A stretch of DNA of 60,000 nt, taken from the NCBI GenBank assembly GCA_029204225.1, contig CM055095.1:67049940-67109939 (forward strand), read 5' to 3'. The DNA is from Diphasiastrum complanatum (Eukaryota > Streptophyta > Lycopodiopsida > Lycopodiales > Lycopodiaceae). The position numbers and the translations under genes were made by a program. The notes under the pieces were generated by a model. The model ran no database searches. It was not told where the DNA came from and worked only from the letters and a program-made list of their open reading frames with translations. Of this stretch, positions 22,116-31,627 are shown in pieces (positions within the stretch are counted from its first letter, which is position 1; every line of letters begins with the position of its first letter).

Positions 22116-22754
22116 ATGAAGGATTTCAGATCATTCAAGATCCAATCCATGTCCCTGATATTTGGTTATAATAAGGAGCAGACCAACAATCCTACCAATG
22201 TAGAAAAATCAGCATCTACATACAAAATGAGATGCAAACTCTAAGAGATACTGATCAAACATGAACCAGAACCAAAAATATAGTTGTTGTCCGTACAATT
22301 ACAGTACCCTACTATATTTCACACATGTGAAACCGAGAATAGAAATAAATGATCATTCTACACATAGAATTGCAAGATAACATCATGAGAGTGCACCAAT
22401 GAGTAGTAGAACCCAAAGAGAACCATGCATAATGATGAAATGAGAGAGAGAAGAGAGAAGATGTGTCTCTCCACGAGTTTCCTCCTTTTATAGCAGGTCC
22501 AAGCCCTATTTGGCCACTTGGCTTTCCCTCCAAAATGCTAACCCTACTATTTTTGGGTCTAGATTCAAAGTACCCAACATTCAAATTTGAATCTCTCTTA
22601 AACGCGACTACCAACTTTCCCACACTTTCAGAAAGTGTTTATTGAATGTATTTTAAACTAATATAACTTGAAAAAGTTTATCTCTAAGTCTAAAATGAGT
22701 TTTGGCCTCATATTGACAATTTACCAAAATATGACTAAAATTTGAAATCTCTCA
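22116..22754 (-). repeat. Candidate 3' LTR region of the non-autonomous copia element
   Basis: On the minus strand a polypurine tract GGAGGAGTGTGAGAG (+ 22749-22764) ends the internal region, as in plant copia elements. The LTR then starts TGAGAGATTTC at 22754. The left edge is not resolved. The region contains GA-rich GAGAGAGAAGAGAGAAG (22444) and a CACATGTGAAA motif. Confidence 0.5.
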
Positions 22755-23581
22755 CACTCCTCCAACTAGTTTTGGCATAGTTTTAACCATACTACTTTGA
22801 TCCAACTTTAGAATGATCTCCATCCTAAGTATAGATATCTTTTCTAACATTCTAAAGTAGTTTCCATAATTGATATAGGGAATAGTATCCAAATTGGATG
22901 CTTCACTATTTCTTACATCAATTTTACACATCAAGATATAAATAGAACATGAAGAACCAAATAGAATGTGAATGAAATGACTCCTCCATGTTTGAAACTT
23001 TGAACTCTCTGGAAAATTACAGCAACCAAACAATAAATGTGAGTGATCATCCAATGCTTGCTTGTATCCTCCATATTTGTCCTTTCTTGATATGTCTCCA
23101 CCGTAAAACACCATGAATGAGCCTCCATCTCCATCTTGCCACAAGAAACCATCAAACCTTGGAAATCCATGAGTAGGTGGGTACATTAATGAGGCAAATC
23201 CAGCACCGCATGACTCCATAAACCAAGTAGGTTGCACTAGTCCATCTTCAAGATCTACTTGACACAAGAAAATGACTATGAATTCACCAAAAATTGACAA
23301 TCTCCAAACATTGGCATCAAGTAGCTCAACACTTCAGAACTTGATCATGGATGAGTGATATAATGAACCTTCATTGACTTCATTTCCATAAGCAAAATCA
23401 GCCAAGAATGCTAGTACAACTCCAACAATAAGATATTGCAAGACAATGTAGCTAATTTGTCCATATCTTGACAATTTGCACACATTCATATGAAATAGCT
23501 CAAACATGAGATAGAACAAGTAAAGTAAACTTGAACAACACTTTCTTGCTTCTCCTTTGACTTACTTGAGTTTAAATACTC
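22755..23581 (-). other. 3' part of the unknown region of the copia-type element
   Basis: A 182-residue minus-strand frame (23300-22752) contains LVQPTWFMESCGAGFASLM and FPRFDGFLWQDGDGGSFMVF. I recognise no family. It overlaps the polypurine tract at its 3' end. It may be the continuation, after frameshifts, of the ORF at 23582-24415. Confidence 0.35.
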
Positions 23582-24415
23582 CTACAAAAACAGATCCATA
23601 ACATCTTTGCCAAATAACCTTCCTTTGATGCTCTTAACTAGCTCCAAATTGCCACCTTTCCTTTTGTATTGTTGAAGCCCTTTGACACCAACCTCTTGAT
23701 CTTCCTCTTGACCATCAAAGTCATTGAGAAAACTTTGTTTTTCAAATCCATTACCTGATAAACCATGCGAATAAATATCCACTTGCATAGCATCATCTAC
23801 ACAAGAAGATTCTTCAAAACATGTGAGTAAAGCAAAGTGAGTCGCTTCCACTTGCTTACCTTTCTCTTGATCATCAAAGATATCAAAGATATGAATATCT
23901 TCAGACCTGACCCTATGTAAAAACTCCCTCTCAAACATATGATCTAGATCCAACAAGATCTCATCAATGCTTGATCTCGAATTTCCACAAAGGTTAGTGA
24001 AAACAATGCCACCATCATAAATCAAAAGATAGATTCCGAACTTTCCATCCAACATGAAGTAGAGTAGGTGAAGCTGAGTATCAAACCTAATAGATCCAGC
24101 CCTCTTGAGTCCATAACAAACCTCAATAAGCTCACCAATGAGATCTCCCTTTCCTTGAAAAAATTGCCTCTCGATTTGCTCCATGTAGTCTTCTCCAACC
24201 AACCTTTTGCCATCTCGATCATGAGTGATCCATTCACAATCATATAATCCTTTGGGTTGATGAAGAGATGTGAGATCCATGCCTTGGATCTTTCCAATAA
24301 CCAATCTTCCATTGCTCTTTCTTTCATAAGACTCCCTCTTAGTGATTGCATCATAAAAAGTAGAAACCTCAAAAACATTAGAAGCCATCAAAAAAATGAT
24401 TAGTACCTTCAACAT
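23582..24415 (-). CDS. Unrecognised ORF in the pol position of the copia-type element
   Basis: A 277-residue open frame without stops, sense to the element, where integrase/RT would normally lie. It has a hydrophobic start (LKVLIIFLMASNVF), then a mixed, acidic domain with GLYDCEWITHDRDGKRLVGE and the tail FDGQEEDQEVGVKGL. It ends in a basic KSIKGRLFGKD. I see no zinc-binding, DDE or YVDD motif and no resemblance to a plant gene family. Its length without stops, in a region otherwise decaying, suggests that coding was conserved until recently. It could be a captured host sequence, an accessory retroelement ORF, or part of a spliced frame. Function unknown. Confidence 0.45.
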   Translation of the reverse strand: MLKVLIIFLMASNVFEVSTFYDAITKRESYERKSNGRLVIGKIQGMDLTSLHQPKGLYDCEWITHDRDGKRLVGEDYMEQIERQFFQGKGDLIGELIEVCYGLKRAGSIRFDTQLHLLYFMLDGKFGIYLLIYDGGIVFTNLCGNSRSSIDEILLDLDHMFEREFLHRVRSEDIHIFDIFDDQEKGKQVEATHFALLTCFEESSCVDDAMQVDIYSHGLSGNGFEKQSFLNDFDGQEEDQEVGVKGLQQYKRKGGNLELVKSIKGRLFGKDVMDLFL

Positions 24416-24629
24416 AAGGATGATTGAAGTACTCTCTTTTTTTCAAACAAGAACTTCTACTCAATGTTTTAGGTAATGGCTCATATGATAATAATTATTC
24501 CTCAATATCATTCACAACAATAATGATAATGATTATTCCTCACTATCATTCACAACGACATCATTCAAAATACATCGTACTTTGAACTCTTCACATACTT
24601 CTCTTCTTCTTGACTTGTGGCTATCTCCC
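24416..24629 (-). other. Gap between unknown ORFs
   Basis: A short spacer with a direct repeat: TCATTCACAACAATAATGATAATGATTATTCCTCA-like words occur twice (24490-24560). No frame. Confidence 0.4.
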
Positions 24630-25199
24630 TCACCAAGTCTCTTGATGAACCATTTGATCTACTCTCTTTATGAAGACATGTGACTCCACTTGCTGCAAAA
24701 ATGAATTTCTTGGCCTCATCACAAAAGAATGTAGAAGAACCACCTCCTTCATAAATGCACATAGCAAGATCTTTTCCATATGATCAAAGAAATCATTAGC
24801 AGCAATCTTTTCCAAGGAAGAACCTTCACCTCCATTGATGAAGTTAGATCTTTCCTTACCTTTTTCATGCTTGCACTTGCCATGAAGAACCATTGAAACA
24901 CCATTGTTATCCTCAAGACTAGCCAAGTTAGCACAAAGATGAACATCTCCAAGAAGCATTTTAGATCTTGACCTAAATCTAGCATAAGGAAGCTTTCTAG
25001 ACTTTGCATAAGATCCACTAATCTTATTGATGCTCAAAGGGAACTTTGGAAAGTTGAGACCAATCTTCTTTTCCATTCCATCCTTTTTGTAAGCCATAAC
25101 AAAAGCATCAAGCTTGAAAAGTCTACCTTGTCTATTGCCCCTAACAACCAATATTTCTTCCTTTGTAATGAAACAAGCATCACCACCAAACTTTACCAT
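24630..25199 (-). CDS. Copia pre-integrase remnant fused to unrecognised sequence
   Basis: The first 35 or so residues (KFGGDACFITKEEILVV and GNRQGRLFKLDAF) are the GAG-pre-integrase segment that follows protease in copia elements. They continue the upstream frame after a TGA at 25201-25203. The next 150 residues (INKISGSYAKSRKLPYARF, FFDHMEKILLC) no longer resemble integrase: the HHCC zinc finger and DDE core are missing. This marks the point where canonical pol is replaced by unknown sequence. Confidence 0.6.
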   Translation of the reverse strand: MVKFGGDACFITKEEILVVRGNRQGRLFKLDAFVMAYKKDGMEKKIGLNFPKFPLSINKISGSYAKSRKLPYARFRSRSKMLLGDVHLCANLASLEDNNGVSMVLHGKCKHEKGKERSNFINGGEGSSLEKIAANDFFDHMEKILLCAFMKEVVLLHSFVMRPRNSFLQQVESHVFIKRVDQMVHQETW

Positions 25200-25202
25200 G
25201 TA

Positions 25203-25894
25203 TCATTTCTCTATCATTTGACCAACACTTAGCAAATTTTTTGAAAGTGAAGGAATGTAAAGAACACCATCAAGTCTTGCTTTTCTATTAGTAGAGAGAC
25301 AAATAGGAATTGAACCAACACCTTCAATCACACACTCATCACCATTGGCCATGTGAATTGCTTTCTTGGCTCCATCATAAGTGACCAAAGAAGTAAAGAA
25401 CTCCTTGTGACTAGTCATGTGTGAACTAGATCCACTATCAATCCACCATGAGTCTTTGTCACCTTCACTTGATATTGGACTTGAAGAACACATCAAAAGT
25501 GAATCACCACCACCTAGATCCTCATCATTAGTAGTAAAGTTGATTTGCTTCTTCAAAAATTCATTTGCAAAATGGCCTTTGATTCCACAATAGAAGCAAT
25601 TCAACTTATCCTTATCTTTCTTTTTGCCAAAAGAGGAAGTCTCATCTTGATCTTGTCCTTTTGACCACTTGCCTTTGTCTTTTCCCTTGAACTTGTCTTT
25701 GATGAACATAGCCTCCTCTTCATAATGAGATGTTGATGTAGATCCACCTCCTCTTGATTGAAGCCTATACTCCTCATTCACCAATATCTCTTGAAAATCC
25801 ACAATACTTGGCAAAGTATTTTGAATAGCAAAACTTTGAACAAGATTAGCATGATCATCCAACAAGCCATTAAGTATAACTTGAACAAGTTCTA
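25203..25894 (-). pseudogene. Copia gag C-terminus plus protease (left half of split ORF)
   Basis: Starting at the gypsy insertion point the frame gives the end of the gag capsid region, then a knuckle CFYCGIKGHFANEF, in which the last Cys is Phe. It continues with WWIDSGSSSHMTSH, the retropepsin active site (DSG), and VLYIPSLSKNLLSVGQM, the usual end of copia protease. It stops at 25203, directly before the pre-integrase segment. The damaged knuckle and the stop suggest the element could not move on its own. Joining to 40182-40622 is in frame when the insertion and one TTCTA copy are discounted. Confidence 0.85.
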
Positions 25895-26658
25895 TGTAGT
25901 GGGATTCTTTCCTTGCCTAACCTGAATCCAAGATCTAGTCAATCTAGCATCAAGAGACAAAGTTAGTTGTCACGCCTAGGTTCGTTCCCATGAGAGCGAT
26001 AGTATAGTTCAGATTTCAACATGAATGGAGGATTCACATCTAACTCTAACATCCATTAACCCTAAACATTAATACTACATCCATTAACACTACGATCCAC
26101 TAACACTACGCATCCACAACAAAGATAGCTTACTCTTTCTCTCTCTCCCTTTCTCTCTCATAAAAAGTATAACAACTTGCAATCCCAATAACATTCAGAT
26201 CCAACAATCAGCAAAAACCAAAGAAAGCATGAGGGATGGATGAAAAGTGATAGAGAGCAAGGACATTCATCAATCCATTTATGAAGAGAACCAATCTGCT
26301 TTATTGAAATGAGGAAATGAACATGTGTAGGAACTCGAGTTGGTCTCTTTTTATAATAGAGAGGAGGACCCTGGCCTCTGAATCCTATTGGTCCATTTTT
26401 GCCTCCCTAACTATTCAAATTTAAAAAAGAGTGGGAACCATCCAAATTGGAGGGAAACCCAACTTTATTTACTAACTTGACATTTAGGCCCTGCGACATC
26501 AAAAGTCTCGCAAAAAAGACCTAAAGTTCTTTTATTGACTTGTAACTAACCAAATAATTATGTGATCATCGCGTTAGACTTAGACACGAAGGGTGCCAAA
26601 TCCCTCTCACTTATTAATTGGGGTTAGGATTGCCTTGGGATCCGCAAACCCTCCAACA
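25895..26658 (-). repeat. 3' LTR of gypsy B
   Basis: From TGTAGTGGG to CCTCCAACA. It carries the repeated word CCATTAACACTA and a CTTTCTCTCTCTCCCTTTCTCTC pyrimidine tract (26140). Left flank TTCTA is the target duplication. Confidence 0.9.
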
Positions 26659-26673
26659 GTATCCCCCACCAAA
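26659..26673 (-). other. Polypurine tract of gypsy B
   Basis: Minus strand TTTGGTGGGGGATAC immediately before the 3' LTR start TGTTGGAGG. This is the expected primer for plus-strand DNA synthesis. The same tract stands next to the LTR at 41802. Confidence 0.75.
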
Positions 26674-26705
26674 ATTGGCGGTTCCACGACACCTACAAGA
26701 TGCAG

Positions 26706-27866
26706 TTATTGGGGACTTTTATTAGCTTTGCGACGAATCTTTATTAAATGGTACTGCACCTTTTCCATTAAGTCGAGACGGGCAGTATTAAAATCCAAAT
26801 TATGGGGCAAAAAACAACAATGGGCTTCTGCAATCCACTTTGAGGTTGTCCAAGATGTGAAGCGTGATTCCCAGGAGCCTCCCATCATTGCTGCACGAAA
26901 ATATAAATGAGCAATCGACAACTGATCTTTGATATTGTCTGAGGCCATGGACTTATTTGGATCGAATGCCAGAGGAGGGAGGCAATTGTCCCATCTGGTT
27001 GCCACTGATGCCAACAGAGTTAGATCTTTTGCAAATAGTGCCGATTGTTGCATCGTGGGATCTGAAGAGTGGACATACTCTCGCTGGTATGCTTGTAAAG
27101 CCCGGTGGAAATCCACTGATGTCGTCCAGCTATAGGGCTGAAGGATGATTGGCCAATTGGGCTTATGGATTGTAATCTTGTCCATAGCCAATCCCAAATC
27201 TTTCCATTTATTCCTTCTCGACATTGGCACATAATAGGGATCTACTCGCAATTGGCGAGGGCTAGCCACATAACTCTTGATTGATTCCGAAGTTTTCTCA
27301 AAAATGGTAATTCTCCATGCCGGCTGCTCTCCCAATGCAGGTATTTTGTCCACTTTTTTGTTGGCCTCTATCTCGAAGGTCTTAAACTTAAGGACCCATC
27401 CACCATGAGAGGACTCATGCGGATGTTGCTTTAAGAACTTTTGGATCTGGTCCTCGACGTTGATGGGCCTTCTGAATAGCAGTGTGGTCCTTGATGAGGA
27501 TGGACCCACCTGCATTGCCGGTGAAATTAGCGGTTGCTTTGGTATTTCTGGAGCTTCTCCTTGGTCTATGCCCGAATCCAGTCCTGTATCCACTGGTACA
27601 TCCTCTTGGTGTGTAGGAGAGAATTGCGGCTTAACCGGTACGCATTTTTGTGGTCCGGCTTCCAACACCTGAGCGACTACTTTTTCATAGGCACTGATGG
27701 TTTCTTCAGCCTTTGCCAACTCAGTTGAAGCTGCTCCTTTGAACCTGTCAAAGCGGCCTTGGAGTCCCTGAAGGGCCACTTTGTACGTTCTTGAACAAAT
27801 GCACGATCTTCGTTGGAGTGACCGGATGATCTGGTATTTGCGTCTGAAGATACGCATCACGCTCAA
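26706..27866 (-). CDS. Extra ORF downstream of pol in gypsy B (3' copy)
   Basis: A 386-residue open frame, sense to the element, between integrase and the 3' LTR. After a coiled-coil-like N-terminus (FDRFKGAASTELAKAEETIS) it has a globular part with WRITIFEKTSESIKSYVASP, LRVDPYYVPMSRRNKWKDLG, MDKITIHKPNWPI and TRWDNCLPPLAFDP. It ends in a basic IRRKANKSPQ. No signal peptide or membrane segment is evident, so it does not look like an env-like protein. Gypsy elements of the Tat group are known to carry additional ORFs. I recognise no named domain. A second, more broken copy lies at 28718-30552. Confidence 0.65.
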   Translation of the reverse strand: MSVMRIFRRKYQIIRSLQRRSCICSRTYKVALQGLQGRFDRFKGAASTELAKAEETISAYEKVVAQVLEAGPQKCVPVKPQFSPTHQEDVPVDTGLDSGIDQGEAPEIPKQPLISPAMQVGPSSSRTTLLFRRPINVEDQIQKFLKQHPHESSHGGWVLKFKTFEIEANKKVDKIPALGEQPAWRITIFEKTSESIKSYVASPRQLRVDPYYVPMSRRNKWKDLGLAMDKITIHKPNWPIILQPYSWTTSVDFHRALQAYQREYVHSSDPTMQQSALFAKDLTLLASVATRWDNCLPPLAFDPNKSMASDNIKDQLSIAHLYFRAAMMGGSWESRFTSWTTSKWIAEAHCCFLPHNLDFNTARLDLMEKVQYHLIKIRRKANKSPQ

Positions 27867-28552
27867 GGGTGGTCACATCCAATTCACCTTGGAGATGTGT
27901 GCGATCCTGTTCCGCCATCTGCAATTGACCCTTTAGCAGCTGCACCTGTTGCTTTGCATCCTGCACGGTCTTGTCCACCTGATCCTGTGCGGTTGTCAGG
28001 GCATTTTGTAGGGAGTTGACTTGTCCTTTGAGATGATCAACGTGTTGCTGTGCCATCTTCTTTTCAGCTTCAGATTTGTCTTCGTGTTGCTTGGCGTCTT
28101 CAATTCTCTATCCAGCTGGACAATCTTCTGGCTAATGAGAGTGTTTTCCGATCCCAGATCTGAAATTCTCTGCTCCATTTTTTTTTTCTTGTCAAGCATA
28201 GACTGAATCACTTGCGCAAGGATTGAGACCAAACCGAGAACATCACCAGAACCTACTGTCGTGGAGGCAGCAGCAACAGAAGGACCTGATGGTACTGTCT
28301 TTTGTTGGCATGAAATAGATGCCGGTACTTCTTCTTCAAAGCCCTCAAGCACGGTGGCGTCGAACTACTTCGGTGACTTCGTAGCTTGGTTGACCCGAAG
28401 TGTGGTTGGGCTGTCTTTAGCTTGAAGTTGCTGGCTTGAGTCTTAAACACCAACAGTAGTGTCATAAATTTGTTCGAATTCTCTTCCAGGGGATTGGAGT
28501 TCAAAGGGCGCAGGGCTCTGGGGCGAAAGCATAGAATCCAGGTGGAAGTCAT
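27748..28552 (-). pseudogene. N-terminal part of the 3' extra ORF copy, frame-broken
   Basis: Three overlapping frames together match the N-terminal half of the other copy. They include LVSILAQVIQSMLDKKKKME, then QISDLGSEN-like and LKGQVNSLQNALTTAQDQVD, LKGQLQMAEQDRTHLQGELD. Heptad spacing of Leu/Val/Ile over about 150 residues indicates a coiled coil. Frameshifts near 28000-28060 and 28350, and near 27800, disconnect it from the 386-residue frame. Confidence 0.6.
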
Positions 28553-28717
28553 GGATTTTGTTTTCCAGGTGAGAGGCGGCTAGAAGAGACAACAAGAAAC
28601 TAACAACGAATTGCTACTTAGTATTGTTCTTAATAGCTCGTTTGAGCTCACCAGAAACAGTCTTGAACCAGTTATATGGTTCAAGAGAGGCTTTGGCTAT
28701 CTTGGTATAGGAGTCAA

Positions 28718-30552
28718 CTATCCTATGGAGGATCTGTGAGGAGGGAGGCAATCGTCCCATCTGGTTGTCACTGATGCCAACAGAGTTAGATCTTTTGCAA
28801 ATAGTGCCGATTGTCGCACTGTCGGATCTGGAGAGTGGACATACTCTCGCTGGTATGCTTGTAAAGCCCAGTGAAAATCCACTGATATTGTCCAGTTGTA
28901 GGGCTGATGGATAATTGGCCAATTGGGCGTATGGATTGTAATCTTGTCCATAACCAATCCCAAATCTTTCCATTTATTCCTTCTTAGCATTGGCACATAA
29001 TAGGGATCTACCCGCAATTGGCGAGGGCTGGCCACATAACTCTTGATTGATTTCGGAGTTTTCTCAAAACCAGTAATTCTCCATGCCGACTGCTCTCCCA
29101 ATGCAGATATTTTGTCCAACTCTTTGCCGATCTCTATCTTGGAGGTCTTGAACTTAAGGACCCATCCATCACGTGAGGACTCATGTGGATGTTGTGATAA
29201 GAGACTGTGGATCTGGTCTTCGACGCTGATGGGCCTTCTGAATAGTGGTGTGGTCCTTGGATGGACCCGACTGCATTGCTGGTAAAACTGGCGGCTGGTC
29301 TTATATTTCTGGAGCTCCCCCCTGGTCCATGCCCGAATCCAGCCTTGTATCCATGGATACATGACTGGGATGTGGATTTGTGGTCCAACTTCTAATACCT
29401 AAGCGACTGTTTTTTCATAGGCACTGATGGCTTTTTTAGCCTTTGCCAACTCAGTTGAAGCTGCTCCTTTGAACCTGTCAAAGCGGCCTTGGAATCCCTG
29501 AAGGGTCACTTTGTACATTTCCACGTTCTTGAACAAACACGCGATCTTCGTCGGTGTGACCAGATGATCTGGTATTTGCGTCCGACGATACACATCACGC
29601 TTAAGAGTGGTCGCATCCAATTCACCTTGGAGACGTGTGCGATCCTGCTCCGCCATTTGCAATTGACCCTTTAGCAGCTGCACTTGTTGTTTTGCTTCCT
29701 GCACGACCTTATCCAACTGATCCTGTGCGGTTGTCAGGGCATTTTGCAGGGAGCTGACGTATCCTTCGAGGCGATCAGCCTATTGCTGTGCCATCTTCTT
29801 TTCAGCTTCAGATTTGTCTTCGTGCTACTTAGCGATCTTCAATTCTTGATCTAGTTGGACAATCTTTTGGCTGATGAGAGTGTTTTCGGATCCCATATTC
29901 GAGATTCTCTGTTCCATTTTTTTTTTCTTCTGCAGCATAGACTGGATCACTTGTGCAAGGCTTGAGACCAAACCAAGAGCATCACCAGAATCTACTGTTG
30001 TGGAGGTGGCAACAACAGGAGGACCTGATGGTACTATCCTTGGTTGGCATGAAATAGATGCCAGTACTTCTTCTTCTGAAACATCGTCTTCCTCAAAACC
30101 CTCAAGCATGGTGGCGTCGAACTGCTTCAGTGATTTCACAGCTTGGGCAATCCGAAGTGTGGTTGGCTGTCTTCAGCTTGAAGTTGTTGGCTTGAGTCTT
30201 CAACACCGATAGTAGTGTCATGGATTTGTTTGAATCCTCTTCCAGGGGATTGGATTTCAAAGGGCGCAGGGCTCTGGGGCACTTCAAAAATTTCGGTGGC
30301 CCCAAGGGGGTCAGAATCATCGAACATATCCATGAAATATTGTGTGTTTGGTGAAGTAGCTTCGGTGTGCGGAGGTGAGGCGGCCTGGGCAGCTATGATG
30401 GGAATGGTAGCCCCAATAGTCACAGACTGTCCTTGTGTAGAAGCAAAGGCGAGAGAAGCATCAGAGGCGGGGGGAATAGGAAGTTTAGTGTGAACAATAG
30501 CAGGGGGTGGAAGCACAACTGACGTTATATGCCTAGTACGACGTCGTGACAC
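28718..30552 (-). pseudogene. Extra ORF of gypsy B, 5' copy (tandem duplicate), frame-broken
   Basis: In order: a Pro/Ser/Thr-rich N-terminus starting MSRRRTRHITSVVLPPPA (30552), an acidic MLEGFEEDDVSEEEVLAS, a coiled coil (LVSSLAQVIQSMLQKKKKME and LKGQLQMAEQDRTRLQGELD) and the globular VDPYYVPMLRRNKWKDLG to TRWDDCLPP. It breaks off where the next repeat unit begins (about 28736). Frameshifts or stops at about 30139, 29820, 29400 and 29362 disrupt it. It preserves the intact N-terminus that the other copy lacks. Confidence 0.65.
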
Positions 30553-30866
30553 GGAAGGCGAGTCAAGAATGATGATCTCGCTGGGTGGATGACATCAACT
30601 ATGTGAACTAGAGGCCTGGTGGGACGACTCGGCCGATGCTTCTTCATAGACCGAAAGCACAGAATCCAGGTGGAAGCCATGGATTTTGTTTTCTAGGTGA
30701 GAGGCGTCTAGAAGAGACAACAAGGAACCAATAGCAAATTGCTGCTTAGTATTGCTCTTAATAGCTCGTTTGAGCTCATCAGAAACAATCTTGAATCAAT
30801 TATATGGTTCAAGAGAGGCTTTGGCTATCTTGGTATAGGAGTCAACTATCCTATGGAGGATCTGTG

Positions 30867-31627
30867 AAGTGATGCGGTCTTTCCTAAGGTTGGCAACCAT
30901 CAAGAAGTTGTTCAATAGCTGGGCAGCAGCGTGGATGGAAGGTTCAATGATGGCATCAAGGAGGTATCCGTCATTGGTCCAGTGAAAATCATTGGTGAGG
31001 TCGATGTAAGGCTTGATGGCCTGTTTGGCCTACTTATGATTGAGTGAGGCTTGTGTACTTATGATTGGTTTCTGGGGATCAAAACCTATCAAGCGAACGT
31101 TTTTCAGGGCTGGCGAAAGATGAGCCTTCGCCCAGGTACTATCATAAATGCATTTTTCCAAAATTTGAACGACATTTTAAGACCATCTAGCATGTCGACA
31201 AAGGTTTCTAACGAGTGTAAGGTGCTCGACGAAAGTTCCCAAAATGGCATATTGCTGATCATTCACCTAGCTTTAAAAATGGATTTTTTTTCGGACAAGA
31301 ACCTTCGCCCACTTAAAATTAGATAAATCTGAAGTTGATGTACAGTTTGAGAGCTCAGCAAAGGTTTCTGACATTGTATAGGCCAAATCTGACCAAAACA
31401 AGGATTTTCTAAGTCATTTTTCAGCAAAAATACTGTTCTTTCTTTTTCCAATGCTGATGACTTTTTTGACTTTTGCTCATCAGTCTTTTCTCATTTTAAT
31501 TTTTTTTTTTTTAACTATCTTTTTTACAAAAAATCTGAACAATCAAATATTGAAAACAACAAATTGAAAAACAAATAAAATCAAAAAATCCTTGAGATCA
31601 GGCTTGTTGATTTGGCGAAGCAGGTCG
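30867..31627 (-). other. AT-rich spacer between integrase and extra ORF of gypsy B
   Basis: From about 31060 it is rich in poly(T) and in words such as CCTTCGCCCA, GCGAAAGATGAGCC and AAAGGTTTCTAACG, similar in style to the leader at 38601-39397. No ORF of interest. Confidence 0.5.

Larger units (their letters stand above)
26970..30866 (-). repeat. Tandem duplication (units 26970-28735 and 28736-30866)
   Basis: GGAGGGAGGCAATTGTCCCATCTGG at 26975 recurs at 28740. GAGTCAACTATCCTATGGAGGATCTGTGA at about 28708 recurs at about 30838. The offset is 1766 bp in the 3' part and about 2130 bp in the 5' part, because the 5' copy keeps an extra stretch. The junction GGATCTGTGAG/GAGGGAGG at 28735 joins the two. 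Confidence 0.85.

Noticed and set aside
26706-30552. Extra ORF of gypsy B as an envelope-like gene
   Set aside because: No signal peptide or transmembrane segment is visible. The coiled coil alone is not enough.
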